Below, one piece after another: positions 1 through 10,675 of a stretch of DNA of 64,000 nucleotides. The notes beneath the pieces were generated by a model. The model did not search any database. It was not told the origin of the DNA and worked only from the letters and a program-made list of their open reading frames with translations. The DNA is from Aspidiotus rigidus. Taxonomy: Eukaryota; Arthropoda; Insecta; Hemiptera; Diaspididae. Position 1 is the first letter of the stretch. Each line of letters opens with the position of its first letter. The position numbers and the translations under genes are program-made. Location: NCBI GenBank assembly GCA_035079385.1, contig JAVHKY010000030.1, forward strand, positions 4,813,001 to 4,877,000, in the 5' to 3' direction.

Positions 1-599
1 AAGTAAGCCATAGTGCTCTTTCTTTGGCTGGCTGTCCTTTTCTCGGTTAACAACTTGTGACACCATCAAAAAGCTTTTTACAGGAAGGAAAAAATGTATA
101 CACATTGTACAGATTAATGGAAGGGCTTAAAAATGCAAATTAAGTTAAAATTCTTGCGCTCCCGTTCTGCTTTGAAAAGATCCATTCGAATACATGCCAG
201 ATATTGTGTAGAAAATATTGAGCATAATCATGGTTCTGTTGGTACAGCTGTTATACAATTTGAGAACTGAATTACTATCCCTTATTCTTGTGTGTTTAAC
301 TATATAATCGCTAGTCGTAGAATCTCATGAAGCGTTACAATGACAAGAAATTATTGGCCTCTCATCGTTATCGTTTCTTTACTCTTTTGTTTATTTTTAC
401 GAAATGTTTGAGCGATGATGTTGAGTATGCTCTAAATACGCTGGAAATATACTTTTGTTTCCTCTTATGAACATTAAAATTAGTCCTAAGTAAGATAAAA
501 TGTATGAGCATCGATTTGAAAGTATATAAAACAGGATATTGCGAGGTAACAATTTTTCTCTTCTAATCAAAACTTTTGTTTCTTATTTGTTTCCTACAG
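1..599 (+). other. Upstream intron of Dop1R1
   Basis: AT-rich DNA ending in a pyrimidine-rich acceptor (TTTCCTACAG) directly before the first visible receptor exon. I see no other gene or clear repeat here. It is called intron because the receptor start codon is absent from the window. Confidence 0.7.
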
Positions 600-3500
600 G
601 AAGAGCTCGAGTTTAATCAATCAAAAGAAAATATAACGGACCTTCTTAACGATTTATCGGAAGATGCTACTGGTTCTATTGGATTATTATTAATTGGTAA
701 GTATAAAATATGATTTTTTGAATGTAAAACTTGAAACGATACAGCGAGTGAAATGTTAGGGATTAGGATTTTTCGATTTGAGAACTCGAGCGATTCTTAT
801 TATCTAGTAATTTCGATTAAAACTTCGAACAAAAGTCCGCCTACTTCTTATATCTGTTCAGGAACGCTTGCTTCTTCTCCTTAGTTGTATCTTACTGATG
901 GGATGGTAAAATCAGAAGTAGTCGACAAGTAAGATATACTTATTTCAGCATGCGGTCTGCTTCGAAAACTTCCGTCAATTGAGAAATGTATAATCAGTAT
1001 TGAAGAAAACAAGTTCCTCGCTGCTCAAGCGAGGAACTTGTTTTATGGAGTATTTGAACTTTCTTCCACAGTACCTCGAGAGCTTTCTTCTTCTGTTTAG
1101 GGCTTAAGATTAAGTCAAATTTCTTTCAAGTCTTCGACTTTCCACTTTTCCTTTGTTCTTTCATTCATTTTTTTCCTCCAATTTCTCAGATATCCATGGT
1201 CAATCTTTCCCTGAAGTAGATCAGAGCCCTCGCCTCCCGCAAGATTTTGCAAATCCTTTTTGGCTAGTCTATATTTTTTTATTACCTAGTAGAGTCTGTA
1301 TGGATCAAGAATTCAGGAAGAGTCGAGAAAAGAGGAGTTTTTTGAATGTGGGTTAGGAAAGTTGATATGAGTGAGCAAATTAAGGGCAGGCAATTCATGA
1401 CAAGGAAGAGCGAAGAGTGCCCATGCTCAAAATTCTTTTTCATCAAAACTCATTTATAGTGCTATATTTAGAGACAGTATATTCAAAATTTCAGGTCTCT
1501 AGGTTCACTCATTTAATCCCTGGGGAACAAAATGTAATACTTTTTAAAAATTTGCTGTTCCTCAGCCACTATGAGGCCGTTTGAGAAGAACTATGGCGTT
1601 TTGTTTTTAGAATGAAAAAGGTGAATCTGAAAAACAGAATTTTCAATTTTTCCCTTACTCCTTCATATTGTTTTCTGCGATGAAAACTTTTGTTGGGCTA
1701 ATTTTCACATTTAAAGGGGCGCATTATTTATATGAAATTTTTTTCTAAAATATTGCTTTCAATCTACTGGAAAATTTGCATTTAGGTCCTGACCCTCTAG
1801 AAAAGGTGGAATAACCTTGAAAATCGATATTATATTGCAAGCGTGGTAATGGGATCCGACCAGTACACCAAAAGATTTTCCACCGAGTAAGTCTTTCTGA
1901 AGGAATGTACACATCACCGACAGGAAAGTTCACCTGTCAGTTTTTTTTTTTCACTGTCAGGAAAGTTCATCTTCCTCTTTTGACTTCACCGACACCGACG
2001 ACAACCCCTGTTCGACTTTTATTTGATGCTTGATATACCAAATTTTATTTATGAAATTATTTAAATGAACAATTATTCAATGAAGAAAATTTATTCATTT
2101 AATTAAATTATTAATATTTATAAATCAAATAATTAATTAAATTAAATTGATTAATTATTATATTTTATTATTTATAGTTATAATTTTTAATTTAATAAAT
2201 CAGTTTATTTATTTGAAATTTTGTTTAAAATTTTTTTTTATTTCAATTTAATGATTATTTAAAAGTTATATCAATTTGAATAATTTTTTTTTTCATAATT
2301 AATACTTGAAAATACATTATAAAAAATAACATAAGGTTCAATTTTATTAAATAAAATATCAAAAATAAAATTACTAAATTAATTTTTAATTATTGGTAAA
2401 CTTAAATTAAACTGATTAATCAACTTCATAAATGAAAATATAATCAAATTTTGTCGGTAAACTTTTGTCATGGTGAACTGACCATGTGGTGAACCACTAC
2501 TTTAATCAGGTGAATTATCTGTAGGTGAACTTTCTGTAGGTGAATCTTAATTGGTGAATTTTTTTAGGTGAAAAATCTTCTGGTGAAACACCCTAGTCCC
2601 CGCGGTAATATGTGTAACTAGTTGTGCGCGCTGTTGAACGGGAAACAGTACCTACAGCTTGTACAGAGTACAGAGAAGTGTTGCTTTGCAACATTTATTT
2701 GTTCACGTTTGCCACGCTTGGTCGGCTTGTACGCGCTCCACTTCACAGCGGCGCGGCGTGGCGTTGCAAAACTCGTGTCCGTCTTTGCGTTCGGCGGTCG
2801 TCTCCGGCTTGTCCCGCGTGTTCGATCGCTACTGAACACAACACTGCTGCGCTACTTTTAGAAAGTCTTGCAAAGATACGCGACAAGTGCGTTGTTACAC
2901 GCGGTCGTGTATGATACTTACCTATTGAAAAAATAATTGATTGTCTTTCTGCTTTTTAGTCCCGCATATGAGATAGAGTACAGAAGTCCCTCCTCTCTCT
3001 TCTCTGCCAAGATAAAAAAATTGCATTCTTCAGTTAACGCTCTCTAGAACTGCTTAATCCTCGGGAAATTTTTAATCTTTTTTTTTTATAGATCCTACAA
3101 ATGATTTTATATATGAATTGGTCATATTTAGAAAGAGAACTTTGAAAATAATAACCTAACTCCTGTTCAGACTGAAAAAGCTATATTTTTCAGTTTATGG
3201 CTCATCTGAGGCTTCTTTGTGTTTAGGGAATTTTTTCATTATTTTCTCTCAAACTCCGCGAATGGTTTTCTATAGAAATCTATCTTATTTGGAGACTCAA
3301 TTTGAAATATCAGAAGAATAATTTTGTTTGTCGGCTGAAAATATAAGTACTCATCAATTTCTACTCTTTCATAGCTTTTTGATGCCTAAAAAAATTTTTA
3401 TTTTTATTTTTTTTTTATTTCGCGGATGATTTTACATAAGGGTCAATTAATATTCTAATTCATCAACGAAAAAACAAAACTTTTTAAAACAAATAGACAA

Positions 3501-6500
3501 TCAACGTAGGTGTTGTTCACCATTATGTATCACCGCGCTGCGCTTACGAATATCAATTTTCAAGGTTGTTTTACCCCTTCTAAAGACTCGGCACCTGTAT
3601 GCATTCAATTGAGAGCAATATTTTAGAAAAAAATTCCATATGAAGCGCCCCTTTAAAGGCGAAATTTAGCCCAACAAAAGTTTTTATCGCAAAAAACAAT
3701 ATGAAGGAGTGGGGAAAACAATTTCCAACAAATTTTTTCAGATCCCATCTTCCTTCCAAAAATGTAACGCCATTATTCTTCTCAAACATCCCCATAGTGG
3801 CTGAGAAACAGCAAATTTGGAAAAAGAATACGTTTTCCTCCCTAGGGATTGAATGAGTGGACCTAAAGGCCTGAAATTTTGAATTTAACGTCTCTAAATA
3901 TAGCCTTATAAAAAATGAGCTTTGATGAGAAAGAATTTTGAGCGGGGCAGTTTTGACCATCTGATCCAGCTAGTCCTTTCCTATTAGCGGGAGCGTAAGG
4001 ATTCAACTTTTCAACTTTCAACCTAAAATTTACAACTCTCTGATGGCTTCTTTAAGACTTGAAAAAAATTTGATCTCCAAAACTCTGACGTCACAGGGAT
4101 TCAAAAATACTTTGAGTCCTCGGCTAGTCAATTCAATGCATAGTATAGTAAGAAGGACTCATAGATACTGGGTCCTAAATTAGCTTTGAAAGCAAATTTT
4201 AGGCTTATTACAGGCCACAAAATATTGGTTTAGGGTAGACGTGAACGTCGAGCAATTAATCAGCTCAACATAAAGTGTGCCTGGTTTATGGAGAGGGAAC
4301 GCAAACGAATGGAGCAAGTAGCTCGTCATGCAGAAGCCCACAGGCTATGCTTCCAGTCTAGAAAAGTGGGAGGGTGACACCTTTTGGACTAGTTTGATTA
4401 ATTGTCTCTTCTTTTTCAGCCTGACATACAGTAACAGACTTTTACCAAAGTTAAGATTTACTGATGACGTGAAAACGCCTCTAGCCGAACATACGGTCTA
4501 CTATACCTTGACCTACTTTAGGGACTTGAGTGTTGAGTTCTGAGGCAATCTATAACCTACCATACCTCGCCAGCCTGTAAATCAAAATAGTCTAGTGTAA
4601 ATTCGAACGACTTGGGGATCCTCTATACGCCCCTATCCTTTGATAACTTTATACAGTGGGCGTGACCTTGATCTACTTTGAGCACTTCTTAGAAAAATTT
4701 CGAGTTCTGAGTCAAGGTTAGTATAATCTACATAATAATTTACACATACGTATAGACCTTATCATGGTATTCGATGAGAGCTGGAGGCCCAAAAACTTTA
4801 CGCCTTTGTTTAGTCTCTAAAAGTATTTGGAAGGCTCAAAGAGGCCAGGAAAAAATTTAAGAAGTTTTTTCTGTACATTCAATTAAAATCATGTTTCACG
4901 TCCCATAGTATATGACATCATTATTTTTCCCCAAAGTGAGTCAAAGTGAGGCTAAACAAAATGAATGAACACACACCGAACAAAAATTTGAAGTAAACGC
5001 AAACTGAACAATCGACCAAGAATTCGCCTACAAACGCTTGTTCGTTCAATTTTTAAATTATTGCGATCCTAAAAACGCTTCATGTTTCCTCTGTTTACAG
5101 GTACTTTCTTATCGCTGTTGATCTTCTTATCAATTGCGGGAAACGTACTCGTCGTGATAGCAATTTATACTGATCGAGGCTTAAGAAGAATAGGAAATTT
5201 ATTCTTAGCTTCATTAGCCATTGCGGACCTATTTGTTGCTGCCCTTGTGATGACCTTCGCTTTAATAAATGATTTACTAGGATATTGGATGTTCGGTTCA
5301 CAATTCTGTGATACATGGATAGCGTTTGACGTCATGTGTTCAACTGCCTCCATATTGAATTTGTGTGCTATATCGATGGACAGATACATACATATAAAAG
5401 ATCCGTTAAGGTAATGCCACAAAGTTATTTGCTTTTTATTCAAAGCGCATGACTATAGTAAGGAGAATTGAGGTTGCTGAACCAGCAAGGTTTTAAAACT
5501 TTTAGATATTTATCATGATCAAAGCGAAGAAGACTACATACTCGCATGTTTGAAAAAACAGAAATTGGTTCTTCTTAATTTTCCAATTCCGTGTGGGCCG
5601 TTCCAATGTGTTTTTTGCTCGCATTATAATAATATACAATTTCATTTTGGAAATTTGGTTGCTAATGCGTTTACCCTAGGATCACTTTTCAAGTATTGTG
5701 TTTTGAGTTGTGGGCTTCTTCTCCTCAATCTTTAACCAAGCTCAAGGTAGTGTCTGTCACTGCATCCTGGGCTTCATCAAACTTTTTGTCCGATACACCA
5801 AGTAAACAGCTGTATGTTTTCACGATTTGTTGGTGTTAAACTGTGTGCCTAAGAGAGCTAAATCTAGCTCTGAGTAGGTGTAAATGTGGTGTTCTGGGAG
5901 TTGTTGAGTTGACAGGTGAAGATCATTGACCTTTACATGTGACAACTCGTCGGTCCGTACATGCAAGTGTAGTTACTGGGTGTTCACCCATCAACTCATC
6001 AACTCCCAGGACCTCATACTTACACCTACTGCTCTGGTCAATTTTATCATCTTAGAATTTGTGGCAGCAAAGTATTTATGATGAGAATGCAAGATCGGGG
6101 ATCAGTTTTTAATCATTCGCCTGACAAATGATGGGACGGGATATGGTCTAGTCTGTTGGTCTGGCTACCTCATTCTATTTAGTATGATTATTCTCTGGAC
6201 GACACCCGTCATATGAACCGTTATTCTAATTTTGCTTAAGTTTTCAATCAAGCTCCCTCTTTTATCGCTGTATAAACGTCTGCTCAATCTCATCTACCAT
6301 ACGTGATTGACATTCAGTTTATATTTACAGATACAGTCGCTGGGTAACCAAACGCGTAGCTTGCGCGACCATTGCCGCCGTTTGGTTATTGGCCGCGTTA
6401 ATATCATTCCTGCCCATTTCGTTGGGACTTCATCGTCCACCGCAGCCATTAATCGTGCATTCGGGAGACGTGGATTTACCGACGTGTGCTCTAGACTTGA

Positions 6501-7171
6501 CGCCAATGTACGCGATCGTGTCGTCGTGCGTCAGTTTTTATATACCTTGTATAGTTATGATAGGCATTTATTGTAGATTATATTGTTACGCGCAGAAGCA
6601 CGTGAAAAATATCAAAGCGGTTACGAGACCTTTGACGAGTACGACGCCGACCATGACGACCGTCCATCATCAAGGCTCGTCACCGTATCACGTGTCTGAC
6701 CATAAAGCGGCCATAACCGTGGGTGTCATCATGGGCACGTTTCTGCTGTGTTGGGTGCCGTTCTTCTGCGTCAACATCATCGCTGCCTTCTGTAAGACTT
6801 GTATTCCGGGTATGGCGTTCAAGGTACTCACGTGGCTGGGTTACTCTAATTCAGCCTTCAATCCGATTATATATTCGATATTCAATACCGAATTTAGAGA
6901 GGCTTTTCGTCGCATACTGACCGCTTACTACCCAGCTTGCTGTTGTCGGGGATACCGGACTGTGAATTTTAATAATTCTGATATGTCGGTCAGAAAGAAT
7001 AGGCGTAGCGATGATTCGGTGGCGCAACAAAATATCGTCAAGTATAATGGGGGTATGAAGGAATATAACAGTGCGAATAGCGCTAGATCTTCGGTCGCTT
7101 CTCTGCGACAGGCTCGGCTCAATTCTACTGAGAAAGTGATTATTGAGACGGAGGAGACGAGCATAATATGA
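600..7171 (+). CDS. Dop1R1: D1-like dopamine receptor Dop1R1, 3' three exons (5' end outside window)
   Basis: Class A GPCR that binds dopamine and, in this family, raises cAMP through Gs. Coding exons are 600-696, 5101-5410 and 6331-7171, joined in phases 1 and 2, giving 415 residues plus TGA. The first exon encodes an extracellular stretch with two N-glycosylation sequons (NQS, NIT) and enters TM1. The second carries TM1-TM3 with the amine-binding Asp in AFDVMCSTAS and the DRYIHI motif. The third carries TM4-TM7: TM5 serines (SSCVSF), TM6 CWVPFF, TM7 NPIIYSIFN, then a tail with a CCC cluster, probably palmitoylated. Wording such as DLLGYW, CALDLTP and AQKHVKNIKAVTRP matches insect Dop1R1 as I know it, rather than octopamine or Dop1R2 receptors. 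The initiator ATG must lie upstream, because exon 600-696 opens at a splice acceptor. No break is seen. Introns are 4.4 and 0.9 kb and packed with repeats. Confidence 0.96.
1006..1044. repeat. Perfect 39-bp hairpin in Dop1R1 intron
   Basis: Two 17-bp arms (AAAACAAGTTCCTCGCT and its exact complement) flank the 5-base loop GCTCA. The stem is far longer than chance would give. It is too short for a normal miRNA precursor, and no further pairing is seen beyond the arms. Confidence 0.85.
1911..2596. mobile_element. AT-rich element with reiterated GGTGAA ends, copy 1
   Basis: One end reads TCACCGACAGGAAAGTTCACC. The other carries a series of GGTGAA boxes (for example GTAGGTGAACTTTCTGTAGG) finishing at GGTGAAACACCCTAG. 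The core is almost pure A/T. A reverse-oriented copy of the same element lies at 61848-62424, so it is a dispersed non-autonomous repeat. No coding capacity. Confidence 0.75.
2597..2915. other. GC-rich, CpG-rich insert in Dop1R1 intron
   Basis: A segment of about 310 bp with far higher GC and CpG than its surroundings (for example CAGCGGCGCGGCGTGGCG). Three overlapping frames stay open across it. None looks like a known protein, and open frames are expected at this composition. Sharp edges next to the AT-rich element suggest inserted DNA of different origin. Confidence 0.5.
3961..5100. other. Intron DNA without recognised gene
   Basis: Rest of the Dop1R1 intron up to the acceptor CTGTTTACAG. 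It contains one TGACGTCA palindrome (4086-4093) and degenerate pieces of a dispersed minisatellite (about 4560-4900). Nothing coding is supported. Confidence 0.6.
5871..6031. mobile_element. MITE in Dop1R1 intron, terminal inverted repeats about 50 bp
   Basis: The left end GAGTAGGTGTAAATGTGGTG continues through CTGGGAGTTGTTGAGTTGAC. The right end is its imperfect complement (GTCAACTC-like to CACCTACTGCTC). Total length is about 160 bp with no coding capacity. No target duplication could be fixed by eye. Confidence 0.75.
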
Positions 7172-8046
7172 CTAGTGCCGATTTTGGAGATAGAACAACC
7201 AGTATGACTTGGCATTTTTCTCCAGCATTTTACTTCCGATATTTTTGCAAATCAAAGTCAGTACCTAACGTTCCATTTTGCGTACAACCTATTAAGTACT
7301 TCGTGTTTGTTTTTCTCTTTACGTGGTTTTTGTTTTCTTATATTTCTCATTTTTTAAAAACTTTACCTCATCGTTCTAGTCTAGTATGGTACAATATGTC
7401 AGCGTTTTTATTCTTAATTTTTGTGATAATGTATAATCCTAATTACCGTTGTAAGTTTTTTTTTAAAGGTAAATGTGTCGAAATCACTTCTAGAACCTAT
7501 GAGATCGTTCATTATTGCGAAGACGATACCTTCCTACTATCTTCAATACTAGTCATTTAAGCAATCAAGTTTTTGATGCTCATTCTCGTAATTCATTAAA
7601 TCTGATACTCCATCGTGCTCTTTCTGAGTTTCTTAGTTTCGTTGATCGTTTGAATTTGATATTTTTTCTAAGTTCATTTCGTTCAAATCAGAAAACTGAA
7701 CTTTACCTCCTACGTTGCGAGATTCTTTGCTGTGGATATCAACTGCGATAAATCTCTCTGTATTTACGTTGAATGGAATAAGTATTTCTGTTTTATTTTG
7801 CGCTTGTTCGTTTGAATCATTTTACGTATGAGAAGTTTCAATGTATTATTTGTGGAATTGAAAAACTTCCTAGTGTAGAAACTAACAACTGAAACCAGCC
7901 TTAGTATCGTTTTTTCAAATTTGTGCGTGGGAAACTTATTGGATGAGAGAAAGCTTTATAAAAGGAATGAATTTCTTTCTTTTTTCTTCCTTTCAAGAAT
8001 AGTATATCAAGAAATGTTCTTGAATAAAATGTACTGTGTTACTTTC
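7172..8046 (+). other. Probable 3' UTR of Dop1R1 with candidate poly(A) signal
   Basis: AT-rich DNA directly after the receptor stop codon. An AATAAA hexamer at 8023-8028 is a candidate cleavage signal, about 850 bases after the stop. Open frames here (for example 7168-7560) overlap the receptor tail in another frame and show no protein signature. Confidence 0.45.
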
Positions 8047-8589
8047 AGTGCAATACGTATAACGGCCTTGCTTTGTATTTTAGAGCATTACCCGAATGAA
8101 GAGATAAAATGCGAAACAAATTTGTGAATGCCTGCGAGCCCTTCGGATTACTCGCCAGTACCAGCTACTTTAAACGGTCTTTCAGCTATAAAAAGCGAGA
8201 AGCGGAGGATTTGTATTGTTCTCAGCAAAAATTAGCAGGTAATGAAAACAGCGGTATTCGAATTTTTGGGTAAGCTAAACTTTTCTGAAACGTCTCGAAC
8301 TTGGTGACTTGAATAACATACTGAAAGTCGAGACCGCTAACTGCATAGCTCACGAGGCTTTGGCACGTTCTGGCACCCTAAAATCAATTTTTCGACATTA
8401 TAATATCGGGTTCTGTAAGGCCTAGAGAAATCTGTCTACACAAAAGATGTTTCTCGTGAAAATTCCTACACGGTGGTCTATTTCACAGTTAGGTTATGAA
8501 GTTCATTCAGGTGATAGGACTTTTTTGAATGACCATGTTTACAAAAATTAATAGAAGTAAGAAGCTGAAAATAAGGATATTTTTTTCCT

Positions 8590-8690
8590 TGTCAGTGATG
8601 AGGTTTGAACCGCGCACCTCCAAATCAGAAGTTTGAACTTGATTAGAACGTTTCTTACTTGTGACGAGAGGTACGAAGGTCATTAAAGGA
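8590..8690 (-). repeat. Possible tRNA-like SINE head on minus strand
   Basis: On the minus strand GGTTCAAACCT (complement of 8602-8612) matches a Pol III B box, preceded by a tRNA-like stretch. No convincing A box or cloverleaf was found, so this is a weak call. It lies about 180 bp from a stronger SINE of opposite orientation. Confidence 0.3.
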
Positions 8691-8785
8691 GGTCACAAAC
8701 ACTCACTCATGCCAAAGAGGCGTGTCTAGAAACCAGAAAGGGCAAGTTAACGAAAGGTTTTTGGATGAACAGGTTGACGAGCAGC

Positions 8786-9030
8786 ACCGATGGCCCATTG
8801 GTTGAGTCGCGGACTTCTTAATTGAGAGGTATGTGGTTCGAACCCTGTTACTGGCAGGCCCAAAAATATTCACCTAGAACAGATGCCCTGTGATCCTTGA
8901 TTAACTTCGTTAAGGAAACCGTCGTTTCTTCTTTTTTTGAGGGTTCCTCAGTCCACACGTACTTAATGGGGTGGGGGTGTAATGTATTCCCCTTCGGTTC
9001 CTAAATTGATGTATAAATACAGTGTTCAAT
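8786..9030 (+). mobile_element. tRNA-derived SINE
   Basis: The head contains an A-box-like TGGCCCATTGGTTGAG and a perfect B box GGTTCGAACCC (8835-8845), spaced as in tRNA genes. The acceptor stem cannot be folded well, so this is a SINE and not a tRNA. A tRNA-unrelated body of about 170 bp follows, ending in AT-rich sequence. Boundaries are approximate. Confidence 0.6.
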
Positions 9031-9329
9031 AAGGGATTGTCTACTATCGGTGATTCCTATTCTGTGAGTGATGATCTTCTTTTATAGCTCCCTTACCTCT
9101 CTTCTCTCGTCTCCTGGCTGTCCAACTAAGGAAAAGAGCAGTTGTCCAAGTTGAGTTAGTCTATCGACTTGCTAAGGTCTGATGAGTTGAGGCGGGAAGG
9201 GGTGTCGATTGCCCTCACGAGTCCTACATTATCTAGGCGTTATCAATATCACGCCTCTGCTGCACCTGCACCAGAATCTACACAGCAGAGCGCGAACGCA
9301 AACCGGTTTTTAGAACATTTTTTGTCCAG

Positions 9330-9945
9330 CCTATTCGCGAAGTTACGTTTAGGATACACTTCCGACGAATGTAGCTTGTGCCGCGTTGGCCATACTCGGA
9401 GTAAGAGTGATGCTGCGGGACTTCAAAATATTTTTGTTCTTCTCTTGGACTTGTAAAATTTTTCATTTTCAATTCTTGGACTTGGAAATATTTTCAACTG
9501 TTGGACTTGGAATTATTTTCCAATTGTTGGACTTTGAAATATTTTCATACTTCTTGGACTAATAAATATTTTCAACTGTTGGATTTGGAATTATTTTCCA
9601 ATTATTGGACTTTGAAATATTTTCATGCTTCTTGGACCTGTAAAATTTTTCATTTTTGATTGTCTCCTACAGTTGAAAAAAGTCCAACAGTTGAAAATAT
9701 TTCAAAGTCCCACAATTTGAAAATAATTCCAAATTCAACAGTTAAAAATATTTCAAAGTCCAACAGTTGAAAAAATTTCCATGTCCAAGAATTGAAAATG
9801 AAAAATTTTACAAGTCCAAGAAGTACAAAAATATTTTGAAGTCCCGCAGCATCACTCTTACTCCGAGTATGGCAGTAAATACCGACGCGGCACAGCTACA
9901 TTCGTCGGAAATGTATCCTAAATGTAACTTCGTACCCTATTCGCT
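9330..9945. mobile_element. Foldback element with internal minisatellite
   Basis: About 9330-9470 (CTATTCGCGAAGTTACGTTT onward) returns reverse-complemented at about 9790-9945. The inner part is made of short units such as TTGGACTTGGAAATATTTTC on the left and their complements on the right, so nearly the whole 615 bp can fold back on itself. Open frames on either strand within it are repeat sequence. Confidence 0.8.
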
Positions 9946-10675
9946 GAAATGGCGTTCAAAGATTCTCTTCAAGAGGACCGTCGGTAAACTGAACGGTGAG
10001 CAGGTTTTTACCTACAGAATTGGGAATGATTTTGCGAAAAATGTGATATTTTACAACATAAATAAATATAGCAGGCGAACGGTTCTTAGATAAACTGTCG
10101 TTTAGATTTAGAAAGCTTTACTTTAAGCCTAGAACGGTATTCAAGATATTGACGCAAAATTGATTTCAAGGGCTAGACGTGCCACAACTCCGCAAGCCAT
10201 AACGTTAGGCATCGCAACGTTTGGTTTGTTATTTTGCACATTAAACCTGAGATATTTTAGTGAAGTCTAGCTTCCCCCCCCCCCTTCCCCCGCAAAAGGA
10301 AAAAGAAAGCGAAGTTGAACTTTCTTTTGGTCTTTATTGCCTATGCCCTAATTGAAAAAGGACTGTCAGCCTATCAAAAGAAGAAAGCCTTATAGTTATT
10401 ATGGAATGAGTGTCTCCGTCAATCTGTAATCGCGACTTTAATGTTCGCGAAATGAATGTGCACTGATTTTGATACCTATTTCAAAGTCCTGATTTTTATG
10501 CATACAGTATTTATATTATTAGTACATGAACTGATATTTGTTGAAGTGTTTCATTCCGTGAAATATTTGAGCAAACTGGGAAGCAATAAATTTTCCCTAC
10601 TACGCTTCCTCACGTGTTTTGATATCACATCTAAATAATCTCGAAGTTTTCACCTGACTTCTTCATCATTCGAAA
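9946..10675. other. Intergenic DNA before the secreted orphan gene
   Basis: No gene or clear repeat apart from a C-rich run near 10271-10285. The last 100-150 bp should hold the promoter of the gene starting at 10676, but I cannot point to a convincing TATA box or initiator. Confidence 0.5.

Larger units (their letters stand above)
1420..3960. repeat. Large inverted repeat, arms about 430 bp, in Dop1R1 intron
   Basis: Positions about 1420-1850 reappear reverse-complemented at about 3535-3960, diverged by point changes and small indels. Anchors include CAGCCACTATG, TTTAAAGGGGCGC and CTTTTGTTGGGCTAA on the left with their complements on the right. The 1.7-kb spacer holds an AT-rich element, a GC-rich segment and degenerate satellite-like units (about 3060-3480). 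An open frame on the minus strand at 3580-3960 is just the repeat arm. Probably a foldback-type transposon, or two opposed copies of one repeat. Confidence 0.75.

Noticed and set aside
2618..2914. Three overlapping open frames in the CpG-rich segment
   Set aside because: Few stop codons are expected at this GC content. No frame shows a domain, start context or splice site.
3580..3960. 126-residue open frame on the minus strand
   Set aside because: It lies wholly in the right arm of an inverted repeat, and the left arm has the same sequence with frame breaks. Phe-rich composition reflects T-rich DNA.
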